In this document: in pieces, positions 16,873 to 25,583 of the stretch
Layout of the letters: each line of letters starts with the position of its first letter
Numbering within the stretch: position 1 is the first letter of the stretch
NCBI GenBank assembly: GCA_035440755.1
Contig: DAORND010000036.1
Span: 1 to 26,864 of the forward strand
Length of the DNA stretch: 26,864 nucleotides
DNA from: Aquimonas sp002352135
GTDB lineage: Bacteria; Pseudomonadota; Gammaproteobacteria; Xanthomonadales; Xanthomonadaceae
Reading direction: 5' to 3'
Made by a program: the position numbers and the translations under genes
Notes under the pieces: model-generated
What the model was told of the DNA's origin: nothing
Database searches by the model: none
Seen by the model: the letters and a program-made list of their open reading frames with translations, nothing else

Positions 16873-18005
16873 GTCGAATCGACGGAAAAGTCATCGTCGG
16901 CATGTCCGGCGGTGTGGACTCTTCGGTGGCGGCCCTGTTGCTGCAGCGGCAAGGCGTGCAGATCGAAGGCCTGTTCATGCAGAACTGGGAAGAAGATGAG
17001 CGCCTCGGTCCCTGTCGTGCCGAAGCCGACCGCAAGGACGCGCTCGCCGTCTGCGGCAAGCTCGGCATCCGCTTCCACCACCGCAATTTCGCAGCGCAGT
17101 ACTGGGACGGCGTCTTCACCCATTTTGTCGAGGAATACCGCGCCGGACGCACACCCAATCCGGACATCCTGTGCAATCGCGAAATCAAGTTCCGGACCTT
17201 TCTGGACCACGCGCGAGCGCTTGGCGCCGAGCGCATCGCGACCGGGCACTATGCACGCGTGCGGGAACAGGATGGGCGCTTCGAATTGTTGCGCGGCATG
17301 GACGGCAACAAGGATCAGAGCTATTTCCTCTACACGCTGGGTCAGCAGCAGCTGGCCCATACCCTCTTTCCAGTGGGCGAGCTGCCCAAACCGGAGGTTC
17401 GACGCTTGGCCCAGGAGGCAGCGCTTCCCACCCATGCCAAGAAGGACTCGACGGGCATCTGTTTCATTGGTGAGCGCGACTTTCGTGAATTTCTTGGCCA
17501 CTATCTGCCTGCTCAGAGTGGCGACCTGGTGGACCCCAAGGGCGTCGTTCTTGGGCGCCATGCAGGTTCCTTCTTCTACACGCTGGGGCAACGTGAAGGA
17601 CTCAATCTAGGCGGCGTGCGCGGACGCGCGCAGGCACCGTGGTTTGTCGTTGGTAAGGACGTTGCGCGCAACCGCGTGATTGTCGATCAGGGCCATGACA
17701 GCCCGTGGCTGCAATCGCGATGCTTGCTGACCGAGGCCGTCGACTGGGTGGCGGGCACGCCGCCTGCATCGCATTTTCACTGCACCGCCAAGACGCGTTA
17801 CCGCCAGACCGATCAGGCCTGCGAGGTCCGGGTTCTGGACGACGGACGTCTGCATGTCGCGTTCGCCGAACCGCAGCGCGCGGTCACACCGGGGCAATCG
17901 CTGGTGCTCTACCAGCAAGAAGTCTGCTTGGGCGGCGCAGTGATTGACGCCACGGATGCACCATTGGATGAAGGCAGGGTGCGCCTGCCCGTGTGGCAAG
18001 CATGA
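16869..18005 (+). CDS. mnmA: tRNA-specific 2-thiouridylase MnmA
   Basis: MnmA installs sulfur at C2 of wobble uridine 34 in tRNA-Lys, -Glu and -Gln, using persulfide sulfur from the Tus relay. The 378-residue product (E. coli 368) has an N-type ATP pyrophosphatase PP-loop GMSGGVDSSVAALLL (11-25), the catalytic Cys102 in NPDILCNREIKF and the second Cys198 in DSTGICFIGERDF. A central domain and a C-terminal beta-barrel follow. The start ATG at 16869 overlaps the nudJ stop as ATGA and the stop overlaps hflD in the same way, so all three are translationally coupled. The upstream in-frame start at 16836 lies inside nudJ and is not needed. Confidence 0.98.
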   Translation: MSRIDGKVIVGMSGGVDSSVAALLLQRQGVQIEGLFMQNWEEDERLGPCRAEADRKDALAVCGKLGIRFHHRNFAAQYWDGVFTHFVEEYRAGRTPNPDILCNREIKFRTFLDHARALGAERIATGHYARVREQDGRFELLRGMDGNKDQSYFLYTLGQQQLAHTLFPVGELPKPEVRRLAQEAALPTHAKKDSTGICFIGERDFREFLGHYLPAQSGDLVDPKGVVLGRHAGSFFYTLGQREGLNLGGVRGRAQAPWFVVGKDVARNRVIVDQGHDSPWLQSRCLLTEAVDWVAGTPPASHFHCTAKTRYRQTDQACEVRVLDDGRLHVAFAEPQRAVTPGQSLVLYQQEVCLGGAVIDATDAPLDEGRVRLPVWQA

Positions 18006-18652
18006 GCCAAGCGGGGACCACTGCCATTCGGGATCGCACCATCGCACTGGCCGCGTTGCTGCAATCGGTCGCCGCTGTGCGTGCCATGGCCAACGATGGC
18101 AACGCTGCCGCCAGTTTGACTGAGACGCCTTTGCGGGCGGTGTTTCAGCGCGACGCGCAAAGCACGGAAGCGGTCTTCAATGGCCTGACTGGCCTTCGGT
18201 CGGGTCTGAAGCGATTGCTGGACCATCTCGATGGCGCCGAAGGGCGCGACAGCCAGGAACTGCGCATTGCCGCAACGGTGCTGCATATCGAGCGCAAATT
18301 GATCCGTCAGTCAGCGCTACTGACCCAGATCGGCAAAGGCGTCGATGACATTGCGCGGCAGCGCGAGCATTTCGGCATTCTGCATGCCACCGTGCTGGGT
18401 CGGCTTGGTGATCTCTACGCGGAAACCGTCAGTCAGCTCAAGCCGCGCGTGCTGGTGCAGGGCAATCCGTTGCACCTCTCGCAGCCGCAGGTGGTGGCGC
18501 AGATCCGCGCCCTGCTGCTCGCCGCCGTGCGCGCCGCCGTATTGTGGCGTCAGTGCGGCGGCAGCTACTGGGACTTGTTGCTGCGTCGTCGTGCGCTGGC
18601 CGGGTGCGCGCGACGTCTGTTGGCGGATTTGCCTGGCGAGCCGAACGGATAG
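18002..18652 (+). CDS. hflD: High-frequency lysogenization protein HflD homolog (DUF489)
   Basis: HflD (YcfC) is a mostly helical, peripheral inner-membrane protein; in E. coli it binds phage lambda CII, but its housekeeping role is unknown. The 216-residue product (E. coli 213) has the expected opening DRTIALAALLQSVAAVRAMA, GLRSGLKRLLDHLDG, ERKLIRQSALLTQIGKGVD and NPLHLSQPQVVAQIRALLLAAVRAAVLWRQCGG (in part), all typical of the family. The start ATG at 18002 overlaps the mnmA stop by four bases. The order nudJ-mnmA-hflD is the usual one in gammaproteobacteria; purB, which often follows, is not here. Confidence 0.95.
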   Translation: MSQAGTTAIRDRTIALAALLQSVAAVRAMANDGNAAASLTETPLRAVFQRDAQSTEAVFNGLTGLRSGLKRLLDHLDGAEGRDSQELRIAATVLHIERKLIRQSALLTQIGKGVDDIARQREHFGILHATVLGRLGDLYAETVSQLKPRVLVQGNPLHLSQPQVVAQIRALLLAAVRAAVLWRQCGGSYWDLLLRRRALAGCARRLLADLPGEPNG

Positions 18653-18653
18653 T

Positions 18654-18698
18654 CCACCGCGTTTGACTGTCGCCAAGCTCGTCATATGCCCGCGGTGG
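18654..18698 (+). other. Inverted repeat just after hflD
   Basis: CCACCGCG (18654-18661) and CGCGGTGG (18691-18698) are perfect eight-base arms, two bases after the hflD stop, with a 29-base loop that can hold a small inner TGAC/GTCA stem. No T-run follows. It could be a weak transcript end or only chance. The rest of the gap to the TonB receptor (to 18836) has no gene and no clear promoter that I could name. Confidence 0.3.
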
Positions 18699-18836
18699 CA
18701 AGCGGCGCAAAAGTTACGGTATGGTTAAACCGCCGGGTCAGTCGCATGACACGTCCTGATCAATGCTGCGTTTCTGGCATGGATCGGGCGCGGCAAGGTC
18801 TCGCCCCCTCATTATTTCGCTCATTGAAGGTCCCAC

Positions 18837-21062
18837 ATGAACTCGACGGTTCGCCCGTTCCGCCGCCAGCATCTGGCCTTGGCCATCGCCCTCGCCCTGC
18901 CGTTTGCCGCCAGCGCGCAGGAATCCAGCACAGAAGCCACCCAACTCGACGACATCAAGGTCACCGCGCAGCGCCGTGAGGAAGACCCGCAGAAAGTCCC
19001 GCTGGCCATCACGCCGGTCAGTGGCGAGAAGCTCGACGTCATCACCTCCAGCGGTGGCGACATCCGCGTTCTGGCCGCGCGTCTGCCCAGCCTCAACATC
19101 GAATCCTCGTTCGGTCGCGCCTTCCCGCGCTTCTACATCCGTGGTCTCGGCAACACCGACTTCGACTTGAACGCCTCGCAGCCAGTCTCACTGATCTACG
19201 ACGAAGTGGTGCTGGAAAATCCGCTGCTGAAAGGCTTCCCGATCTTCGATCTGGATCGCGTGGAAATGCTGCGTGGCCCGCAGGGCACCCTGTTTGGTCG
19301 CAATACGCCGGCTGGCGCGCTGAAATTCGAGTCCGCCCAACCCTCGCAGGAAGCGGGTGGCTACGCACAGGTGTCGTATGGCAGCTATGGCACGTTGAAC
19401 TTCGAAGGCGCCTATGGCGGACCGTTGACCGACGCCTGGTCGGCGCGATTCTCTGGCATGTATCAACGCCGCCATGATTGGGTCGACAACACCTTTACCG
19501 GTGAAGACGATGCCCTGGAGGGCTACAAGGAATTGGCCTATCGCGCCCAGTTCCTGCACGAAACCGACAGCTCGCGGATGCTGTTCAATGTCCACAAGCG
19601 CGAACTGGACGGCACCGCGCGGCTGTTCCGCGCCAACATTTTCGTGCCCGGCACCAACAATCTGGTCAGCGATTTCGACCCCGAGTCCGTGGCCATCGAT
19701 GGCGTGAACTATCAGGACCTCGACGCCTCGGGTGGCAGCGCCCGGCTGAGTTTCGATCTGGGCAGCGTCACCCTGCACTCGGTCACCGGTTACGAAACCG
19801 TCAACAGCTATTCGCGCGGCGATATCGATGGTGGCTTCGGTGCCAGCTACGCGCCGCCCTATGGCCCGGGCTTCATTCCGTTCGACGCCCAGTCCGCCGA
19901 TGGCCTGCCGGAACATCGCCAGATCACCCAGGAGTTCCGCGTTGCTTCGAACGAATGGGGCAAGCTGGACTGGCAGGCGGGCGTCTTCTATTTCGATGAA
20001 GACCTGACCATCGACAGCTTCAACTACAACACGTTCAGTGGCGAAGAGAACGGCTACGCCTACCAGAACCAGAGCAACAAGGCCTACGCCGCCTTTGCAT
20101 CGGCGGATGTGGAACTGAGTGAAGCCCTGAAGTTGACCGGCGGTCTGCGTTACACCCGCGACGAAAAGGACTTTGAAGCCCGTCGCATCGTCAGTCCGAT
20201 TGGTGCAGGCGCATCGGCTCTGTTGACCGCCAATCCCTCGGATTCCAACATCAGCGGTGACCTCGCGCTGACCTGGTCCTTGAGCGACGACCTGAGCGTG
20301 TATGGCCGTTATGCCCGTGGCTTCCGCGCACCGAGCATCCAGGGTCGCCTGCTGTTCGGCGACACTCTGTCGATTGCCGATTCGGAGACCGTGGACTCGT
20401 TCGAACTCGGCCTCAAGTCCGAGATTCTCGATGGCCGCGCCCGCGTCAACGGCTCGCTGTTCCGCTACGAGGTCAAGGACCAACAGCTCACCGCCGTCGG
20501 CGGCAGCGCCAACTTCAACACCTTGATCAACGCCGAAAAGTCGATTGGTCAGGGCGTCGAAGTCGATGTCGAGGCCTATGTCACGGATCACCTGCTGATG
20601 ACCTTGGGTTACAGCCTGAACGACACCGAGATTCGCGACCCGAATCTGTCCATCGCGCCCTGCGGCGGCGGCTGCACCGTGCTGGATCCCGCTGGCGCCA
20701 CGGCGGGCACCGTGTCGATCTACGGCAATCCGTTGCCGCAGGCACCCAAGAACGTCGCCAATCTGACTGCCCGCTATGGCATCCCGGTGGCAGATGGCGA
20801 ATGGTTCGTCTACACCGACTGGGCCTACCGCAGCGAAGTGAACTTCTTCCTGTACGAAGCCGAGGAGTTCCGTGGCAAGGCACTGCTGGAAGGTGGTCTG
20901 CGTGCCGGTTACAACTGGAATTACGGCGCATACGAGGTCGCGCTGTTTGGTCGCAACATCACCGACAAGGTGATCGCGGTCGGCGGCATCGACTTCAACA
21001 ATTTGACCGGCTTCATCAATGAACCGCGCACCTGGGGCGTGGAGTTCACTGCACAGTTCTGA
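18837..21062 (+). CDS. TonB-dependent outer-membrane receptor
   Basis: This is a 741-residue outer-membrane active transporter. A signal peptide spans about 1-24 (LALAIALALPFAASA, then QESS). The TonB box is likely LDDIKVTAQ (about 36-44), followed by a plug domain (about 50-170) with FPRFYIRGLGNTDFDLNASQ, PVSLIYDEVVLENP and RVEMLRGPQGTLFGRNTPAGAL (in part). The rest is a 22-strand-type barrel with many aromatic-rich strands, and the last residues WGVEFTAQF match the family's C-terminal Phe signal. A GAAGGT lies before the ATG. The closest style is siderophore/pesticin-type receptors of Xanthomonadales, but the substrate cannot be told and no TonB, ExbB or Fur gene lies near. It sits alone between hflD and accA. 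Confidence 0.95.
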   Translation: MNSTVRPFRRQHLALAIALALPFAASAQESSTEATQLDDIKVTAQRREEDPQKVPLAITPVSGEKLDVITSSGGDIRVLAARLPSLNIESSFGRAFPRFYIRGLGNTDFDLNASQPVSLIYDEVVLENPLLKGFPIFDLDRVEMLRGPQGTLFGRNTPAGALKFESAQPSQEAGGYAQVSYGSYGTLNFEGAYGGPLTDAWSARFSGMYQRRHDWVDNTFTGEDDALEGYKELAYRAQFLHETDSSRMLFNVHKRELDGTARLFRANIFVPGTNNLVSDFDPESVAIDGVNYQDLDASGGSARLSFDLGSVTLHSVTGYETVNSYSRGDIDGGFGASYAPPYGPGFIPFDAQSADGLPEHRQITQEFRVASNEWGKLDWQAGVFYFDEDLTIDSFNYNTFSGEENGYAYQNQSNKAYAAFASADVELSEALKLTGGLRYTRDEKDFEARRIVSPIGAGASALLTANPSDSNISGDLALTWSLSDDLSVYGRYARGFRAPSIQGRLLFGDTLSIADSETVDSFELGLKSEILDGRARVNGSLFRYEVKDQQLTAVGGSANFNTLINAEKSIGQGVEVDVEAYVTDHLLMTLGYSLNDTEIRDPNLSIAPCGGGCTVLDPAGATAGTVSIYGNPLPQAPKNVANLTARYGIPVADGEWFVYTDWAYRSEVNFFLYEAEEFRGKALLEGGLRAGYNWNYGAYEVALFGRNITDKVIAVGGIDFNNLTGFINEPRTWGVEFTAQF

Positions 21063-21073
21063 TGCGTGAATGC

Positions 21074-21102
21074 GATGGCGACGGGGACCTCCCGTCGCCA
21101 TC
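21074..21102 (+). terminator. Perfect 12-base-pair hairpin after the TonB receptor, no U-tract
   Basis: GATGGCGACGGG (21074-21085) and CCCGTCGCCATC (21091-21102) are exact complements around the five-base loop GACCT, 11 bases after the receptor stop. This is the most regular hairpin in the window. It is followed by CGCCGCC, not by a T-run. Confidence 0.55.
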
Positions 21103-21138
21103 CGCCGCCGTATCGGTGCGACCCTACAGCGCGATGGC

Positions 21139-21144
21139 TATACT
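21139..21144 (+). promoter_or_regulatory. Possible -10 box of accA (TATACT)
   Basis: TATACT matches five of six bases of the sigma-70 -10 hexamer. A start seven bases on would give a leader of about 25 bases to the accA ATG. No convincing -35 is visible 16-18 bases upstream, so the call rests on the -10 alone. Confidence 0.4.
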
Positions 21145-21175
21145 CGCGCTCCCCTTGCCGGTCGCCTAGCTCGCA

Positions 21176-22132
<957 letters not shown>

Positions 22133-22253
22133 TTCACCCCTCGCCGACATCCGGAAGTCGACCTCCAACTTTCAGACAAACGGTTGCACCCATTCCGCGC
22201 CGCGGCATGTGACATGCATCTGACGCTTCGGGTTCTTCGTCCCGGAGATCTGT

Positions 22254-23396
22254 ATGAATCGATTGCTGATCGCTGCCGCCTGCGCCGCAGCCCTTTCCTT
22301 TACGTCCCCCGCGGATGCCGCCGTTTCCATCAGTGGCTTCGGCCAAGTCGTCGTGGGGACGACCGGTGATGATGCCGAACCCTTTCCGGAGCGCAATTTC
22401 GACTCCGACAAGGACTTCAAAGAGGAGTCCCTGTTTGCCGTTCAGGTCAGCGCCGATCTGAATGAGCATATTGACGTCATCGCACAGGTTCTTGCCCGCG
22501 GTGACAAAGACTTCGATGCCGAACTGGCCTGGGCCTACGCCAATATGCGACTGGGCGACGCATTCAAACTGAAAGTTGGTCGTCAACGCCTCGGCTTGTT
22601 CCGCTATTCGGATTATCTGGATGTGGGTTACGCCTACCCATTCATTCGTCCGCCGGTTTCGGTCTACAACCTTGGCTTTTCCAATGCTGATGGACTAAGC
22701 CTCTCGCACGATGCGCAACTTGGGGAGTGGTATTCGCAGGCTCAATTGTTCGTTGGCGGCTACAGCGGTGATGCACGGTTTGGTGGAACCTATCTCGACA
22801 CCAAACTCAAGTCCCTTATCGGCGCTTCCTGGAGCATGGACTACAGCGACTGGCTCTCGTTGCGTGCCACCTATTACAAAGCCGACGTCGAGTATGTGCG
22901 TGGCACTTCACTCGACACCTTGGAGGCGTTGCTCACTGGCAACGGCCTTGGCGCACTGGCCAGCACGTTGATCTATGACGGCGACCGTGGCGTATTCTGG
23001 GGCGTCGGCGCCCAGATTGATCGCGGCAACGTTCTCTTGGTTGGCGAGTTCACTCGGACCAGCATTGATGACTCCCTTTACGCGACCACGGATGGCTGGT
23101 ATCTCAGTGGTGGCTACCGGTTCGGAAACCTCATGCCGCTGCTGACCGTCGGGGCAAAATCGAGCGATGCGAAACTCGAGCTCATGGACGGAATTCCAAC
23201 CCAGAATCCTTTCTATCTTCCTATTCTGGGCGCCGTCTTGAGTCAGGCTGCCGACGAAGACTATGTCGGCTTGGGCCTGCGCTGGGACTTCATGAGTAAC
23301 GTCGCGTTCAAGGCCGACTACACCCGCTATCGCTCCGACATCCCTGGAGTAGCTGACAGCGATCTTCTATCGGCTGGCGTGGTGTTCACGTTCTGA
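22254..23396 (+). CDS. Outer-membrane porin (beta-barrel)
   Basis: This is a 380-residue porin-like protein with a signal peptide (1-22, cleavage near ADA-AVS), then ISGFGQVVVG, alternating strand patterns through its length, the SVYNLGFSNADGLSLSH stretch and a final strand ending GVVFTF with the C-terminal Phe of outer-membrane barrels. It resembles the general porins of marine and aquatic gammaproteobacteria (the 'K-x-GRQRLGLFRYSD' strand is typical). A GGAG site lies seven bases before the ATG. G+C looks lower than in accA and tilS (52% and 57% in two hand-counted 60-base lines against 65% and 70%). It is followed after 35 bases by the PstS-like gene, so the two probably form one unit. Substrate unknown. 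Confidence 0.85.
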   Translation: MNRLLIAAACAAALSFTSPADAAVSISGFGQVVVGTTGDDAEPFPERNFDSDKDFKEESLFAVQVSADLNEHIDVIAQVLARGDKDFDAELAWAYANMRLGDAFKLKVGRQRLGLFRYSDYLDVGYAYPFIRPPVSVYNLGFSNADGLSLSHDAQLGEWYSQAQLFVGGYSGDARFGGTYLDTKLKSLIGASWSMDYSDWLSLRATYYKADVEYVRGTSLDTLEALLTGNGLGALASTLIYDGDRGVFWGVGAQIDRGNVLLVGEFTRTSIDDSLYATTDGWYLSGGYRFGNLMPLLTVGAKSSDAKLELMDGIPTQNPFYLPILGAVLSQAADEDYVGLGLRWDFMSNVAFKADYTRYRSDIPGVADSDLLSAGVVFTF

Positions 23397-23431
23397 ATCC
23401 TGAGCCGTTCCAGACTATGCGAGGAATCCCT

Positions 23432-23845
23432 ATGAAAACGCGAATTGCCCTGCTGGGTGGAATCCTGCTGTTGGCGCAAATCGATGCCCATGCAGGCTCA
23501 GTGATCGTGGCCGCGAACTCGGACGCCAACACACTGGATCAGGCCGCTGTGCAGCAGATCTTCATGGCCAAAGCCAACAAGGTCGGTAGTGCGAATGCGG
23601 TTCTTGTGTATCAGAAACCCGGTGCACCGACGCGCGTCGCTTTCGACGACAAAGTCCTTGGTAAGCCCGGGCCACAACTGACCGGCTACTGGTCCAAGCT
23701 GATCTTTACGGGACGCGCCAAGGCGCCGCTGGAAGAAGCCAGCGACGCCGGTGTGGTCGCCAAGGTTGCCAGCACGCCCGGCGCCATTGGCTATGTCGAT
23801 GATGCGGCAGTCGATGCCAGCGTGAAGGTCGTTTTCAACTTCTGA
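23432..23845 (+). CDS. Small secreted single-lobe PstS-like (phosphate-type binding) protein
   Basis: This is a 137-residue secreted protein. A signal peptide covers 1-22 (KTRIALLGGILLLAQIDAHA). The mature 115 residues carry marks of the PBP-like/PstS family: IVAANSDANTLDQAAVQQIFMAKA near the start (in part), YWSKLIFTGRAKAP, and VASTPGAIGYVDDAA near the end, where the GAIGYV motif is typical of PstS. Full PstS proteins have two such lobes and about 300 residues, so this is one lobe and cannot close around a ligand alone unless it dimerises. The ATG at 23432 is preferred to an in-frame one at 23417; both are possible, and GAGGAATCCC lies before the first. It lies just after a porin and has no pst permease or ATPase nearby. 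Its role is not known to me. Confidence 0.8.
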   Translation: MKTRIALLGGILLLAQIDAHAGSVIVAANSDANTLDQAAVQQIFMAKANKVGSANAVLVYQKPGAPTRVAFDDKVLGKPGPQLTGYWSKLIFTGRAKAPLEEASDAGVVAKVASTPGAIGYVDDAAVDASVKVVFNF

Positions 23846-23886
23846 TCCACGGCGACCCGAAAGCCTGCGCAGGGCCATCGATGACA

Positions 23887-23916
23887 CGTCGCGCCGAGCT
23901 CGGGCTTGGCGCGGCG
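23887..23916 (+). terminator. Strong hairpin after the PstS-like gene, no U-tract
   Basis: The segment folds into 13 base pairs with two wobbles around loop TCGG (23900-23903); arms are 23887-23899 and 23904-23916. It starts 42 bases after the PstS-like stop and ends 19 bases before the tilS ATG. There is no T-run. It could end the porin unit or lie in the tilS control region. Confidence 0.4.
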
Positions 23917-23934
23917 CGCTGGTAGCATGTCCGC

Positions 23935-25290
23935 ATGTCTGACGTCCCATCGCCTCTGCTGTCCGCATTGCGGGACGCGCCGCTGCACCAGGCCAAGGGC
24001 TTCCTGCTGGCCCTGAGTGGCGGCCTGGATTCCAGTGCTCTGTTGCACGCGTGGCTGGCCTGTCACGGCGCAGTTGGCTTGCGCGTGGTGCACATCGACC
24101 ATGGTCTGCAAACGGAATCCGCGGCCTGGGCACGGCATTGCCAAACGCTGTGCGACGGCTTGAACCTGCCACTGGTGATCGAGTCTCTGGCGCTTGATCC
24201 CGCCTGCAGCAATCTCGAAGCCGTCGCCCGCGAAGCGCGCTACGGCGTGCTTCAAATGCACCTGCGTGACGGCGAGTGGTTGTTGACCGCACATCATCAG
24301 GACGATCAGGCCGAGACCTTTCTGTTGCGCGCACTGCGCGGCTCCGGGCCGAGCGGGCTTGCCGCGATGCGTGCGTGGCGCGCCTTTGGTGCGGGACAGC
24401 ACTGGCGCCCCTGGCTAGGCATCGCCCGCAGCGACATCGAGCTCTACGTGGCCCAGCAGCGCATCGCTCACATCACCGATCGCTCGAACGCGAATCTGCG
24501 CTTTGATCGCAACTTCCTGCGCCAGAGTGTGCTGCCGCTGTTGCAATCGCGCTGGCCACGGGCGACCCACCAATTGGCCTTGTCGGCCCATTGGTGCGCC
24601 GAGGCAGACCACGCGCTGGCTCGGCAAGACGATGCGCTACTGACCTCGCTCTGCGACGAACAACCGGGCGTACTTCCGCTCGAAGACCTGCGCGTCTTGT
24701 CCGTCGCCCAACGTGCGCGGGTACTGCGTCAGTGGGTCAGGCAACTGTACTTCCCCCCCCTGCCACGGGCGAGCCTGCGTGCCATCGAACGTGACCTCAT
24801 CCCCGCCACACATGACAGCGACGCGCGCTGTGACTGGGCACATGTGCGACTCCAGCACTGGCGTGGGCAACTTCACGCGCTGCGCCTGCCTGCGCACACA
24901 GTCACAGAATTCGATCTGTGCTGGGATGGCGTGGACGTTCTCCACTTGCCCGACGGTGGCCGCCTTGAACTGCGTGCGCAGACGTCCGACACCCGCGACA
25001 GGTCCTGCCGAACGCCATGGACCCAGACCTTCGCGGTGCGCTCACGGCGTGGCGGCGAACGCATCCAACTGCCGGGTCGCACGCATCATCACAAGCTGAA
25101 ACACCTGCTGCAGCAAGCCGAATTACCGCCTTGGCAGCGCGATCAGGTGCCGTTGCTGTTTGCGCCAGACGGCGAGTTGCTGGCGGCGGGCGATCTGTTC
25201 CTCTCGGCTCGACTGCAGGGCTTACTGCAAGCATGCAGGCGTGAACTGCGATGGGTGCGCGCGAACGGCGTTTTTCCGTCCTACAATTGA
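23935..25290 (+). CDS. tilS: tRNA(Ile)-lysidine synthetase TilS
   Basis: TilS converts C34 of tRNA-Ile(CAU) into lysidine with ATP, which changes both codon and amino-acid specificity. The 451-residue product has the PP-loop LALSGGLDSSALLH (25-38), HIDHGLQTESAAWARHC, a central TilS domain with LTAHHQDDQAETFLLRALRGSGPSGLAAM (in part) and RFDRNFLRQSVLPLL, and the TilS C-terminal domain with RRGGERIQLPGRTHHHKLKHLLQQAELP (in part). Length is near the E. coli enzyme (432). No ribosome site is visible and a TAGCAT at 23923-23928 would place the start point at the ATG, so the mRNA may be leaderless; no -35 supports it. The gene lies before xseB. Confidence 0.97.
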   Translation: MSDVPSPLLSALRDAPLHQAKGFLLALSGGLDSSALLHAWLACHGAVGLRVVHIDHGLQTESAAWARHCQTLCDGLNLPLVIESLALDPACSNLEAVAREARYGVLQMHLRDGEWLLTAHHQDDQAETFLLRALRGSGPSGLAAMRAWRAFGAGQHWRPWLGIARSDIELYVAQQRIAHITDRSNANLRFDRNFLRQSVLPLLQSRWPRATHQLALSAHWCAEADHALARQDDALLTSLCDEQPGVLPLEDLRVLSVAQRARVLRQWVRQLYFPPLPRASLRAIERDLIPATHDSDARCDWAHVRLQHWRGQLHALRLPAHTVTEFDLCWDGVDVLHLPDGGRLELRAQTSDTRDRSCRTPWTQTFAVRSRRGGERIQLPGRTHHHKLKHLLQQAELPPWQRDQVPLLFAPDGELLAAGDLFLSARLQGLLQACRRELRWVRANGVFPSYN

Positions 25291-25322
25291 CCACACACCC
25301 GCACGCCCACGACACCGCGCCC

Positions 25323-25583
25323 ATGTCCAAAGCCAAACCCGCCAGCCCCGAAGAATCACCCGTCGCCGGCTTTGAGCGCTCGCTGGACGAGCTGGAACAA
25401 CTGGTGCAAAAAATGGAAAAAGGCGACCTCGGTCTGGATGAATCGTTGCAAGCCTACGAACGCGGTGTGTCGCTGTATCGCAGTTGCCAGACCGCGCTCG
25501 ACCAAGCGCAATTGCGGGTTCGCCTGCTGAGTGACATCGACGATCCTTCCAGCGCGCAAGCCTTTCTCCCCGATGCGCCCTGA
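25323..25583 (+). CDS. xseB: Exodeoxyribonuclease VII small subunit
   Basis: XseB is the small subunit of exonuclease VII; several copies bind each large XseA subunit to form the single-strand nuclease. The 86-residue product (E. coli 80) has the XseB helical hairpin: GFERSLDELEQLVQKMEKGDLGLDESLQAYERGVSLYRSCQTAL (in part, about 20-62), ending in a short acidic tail. The ATG at 25323 gives the family N-terminus; an in-frame start at 25251 would lie inside tilS. A TACAAT at 25282-25287 inside the tilS end could give it its own promoter. xseA is not in the window. The stop overlaps ispA by 11 bases. Confidence 0.95.
   Translation: MSKAKPASPEESPVAGFERSLDELEQLVQKMEKGDLGLDESLQAYERGVSLYRSCQTALDQAQLRVRLLSDIDDPSSAQAFLPDAP

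Noticed and set aside
18805..18830. Fur-box-like ATTATTTCGCTCATTG upstream of the TonB receptor
   Set aside because: Too few matches to the 19-base Fur consensus and no dyad symmetry.
23919..23937. TAGCAT -10 box for tilS
   Set aside because: No -35 at the right distance and it overlaps the end of a strong hairpin; kept only as a remark on tilS.
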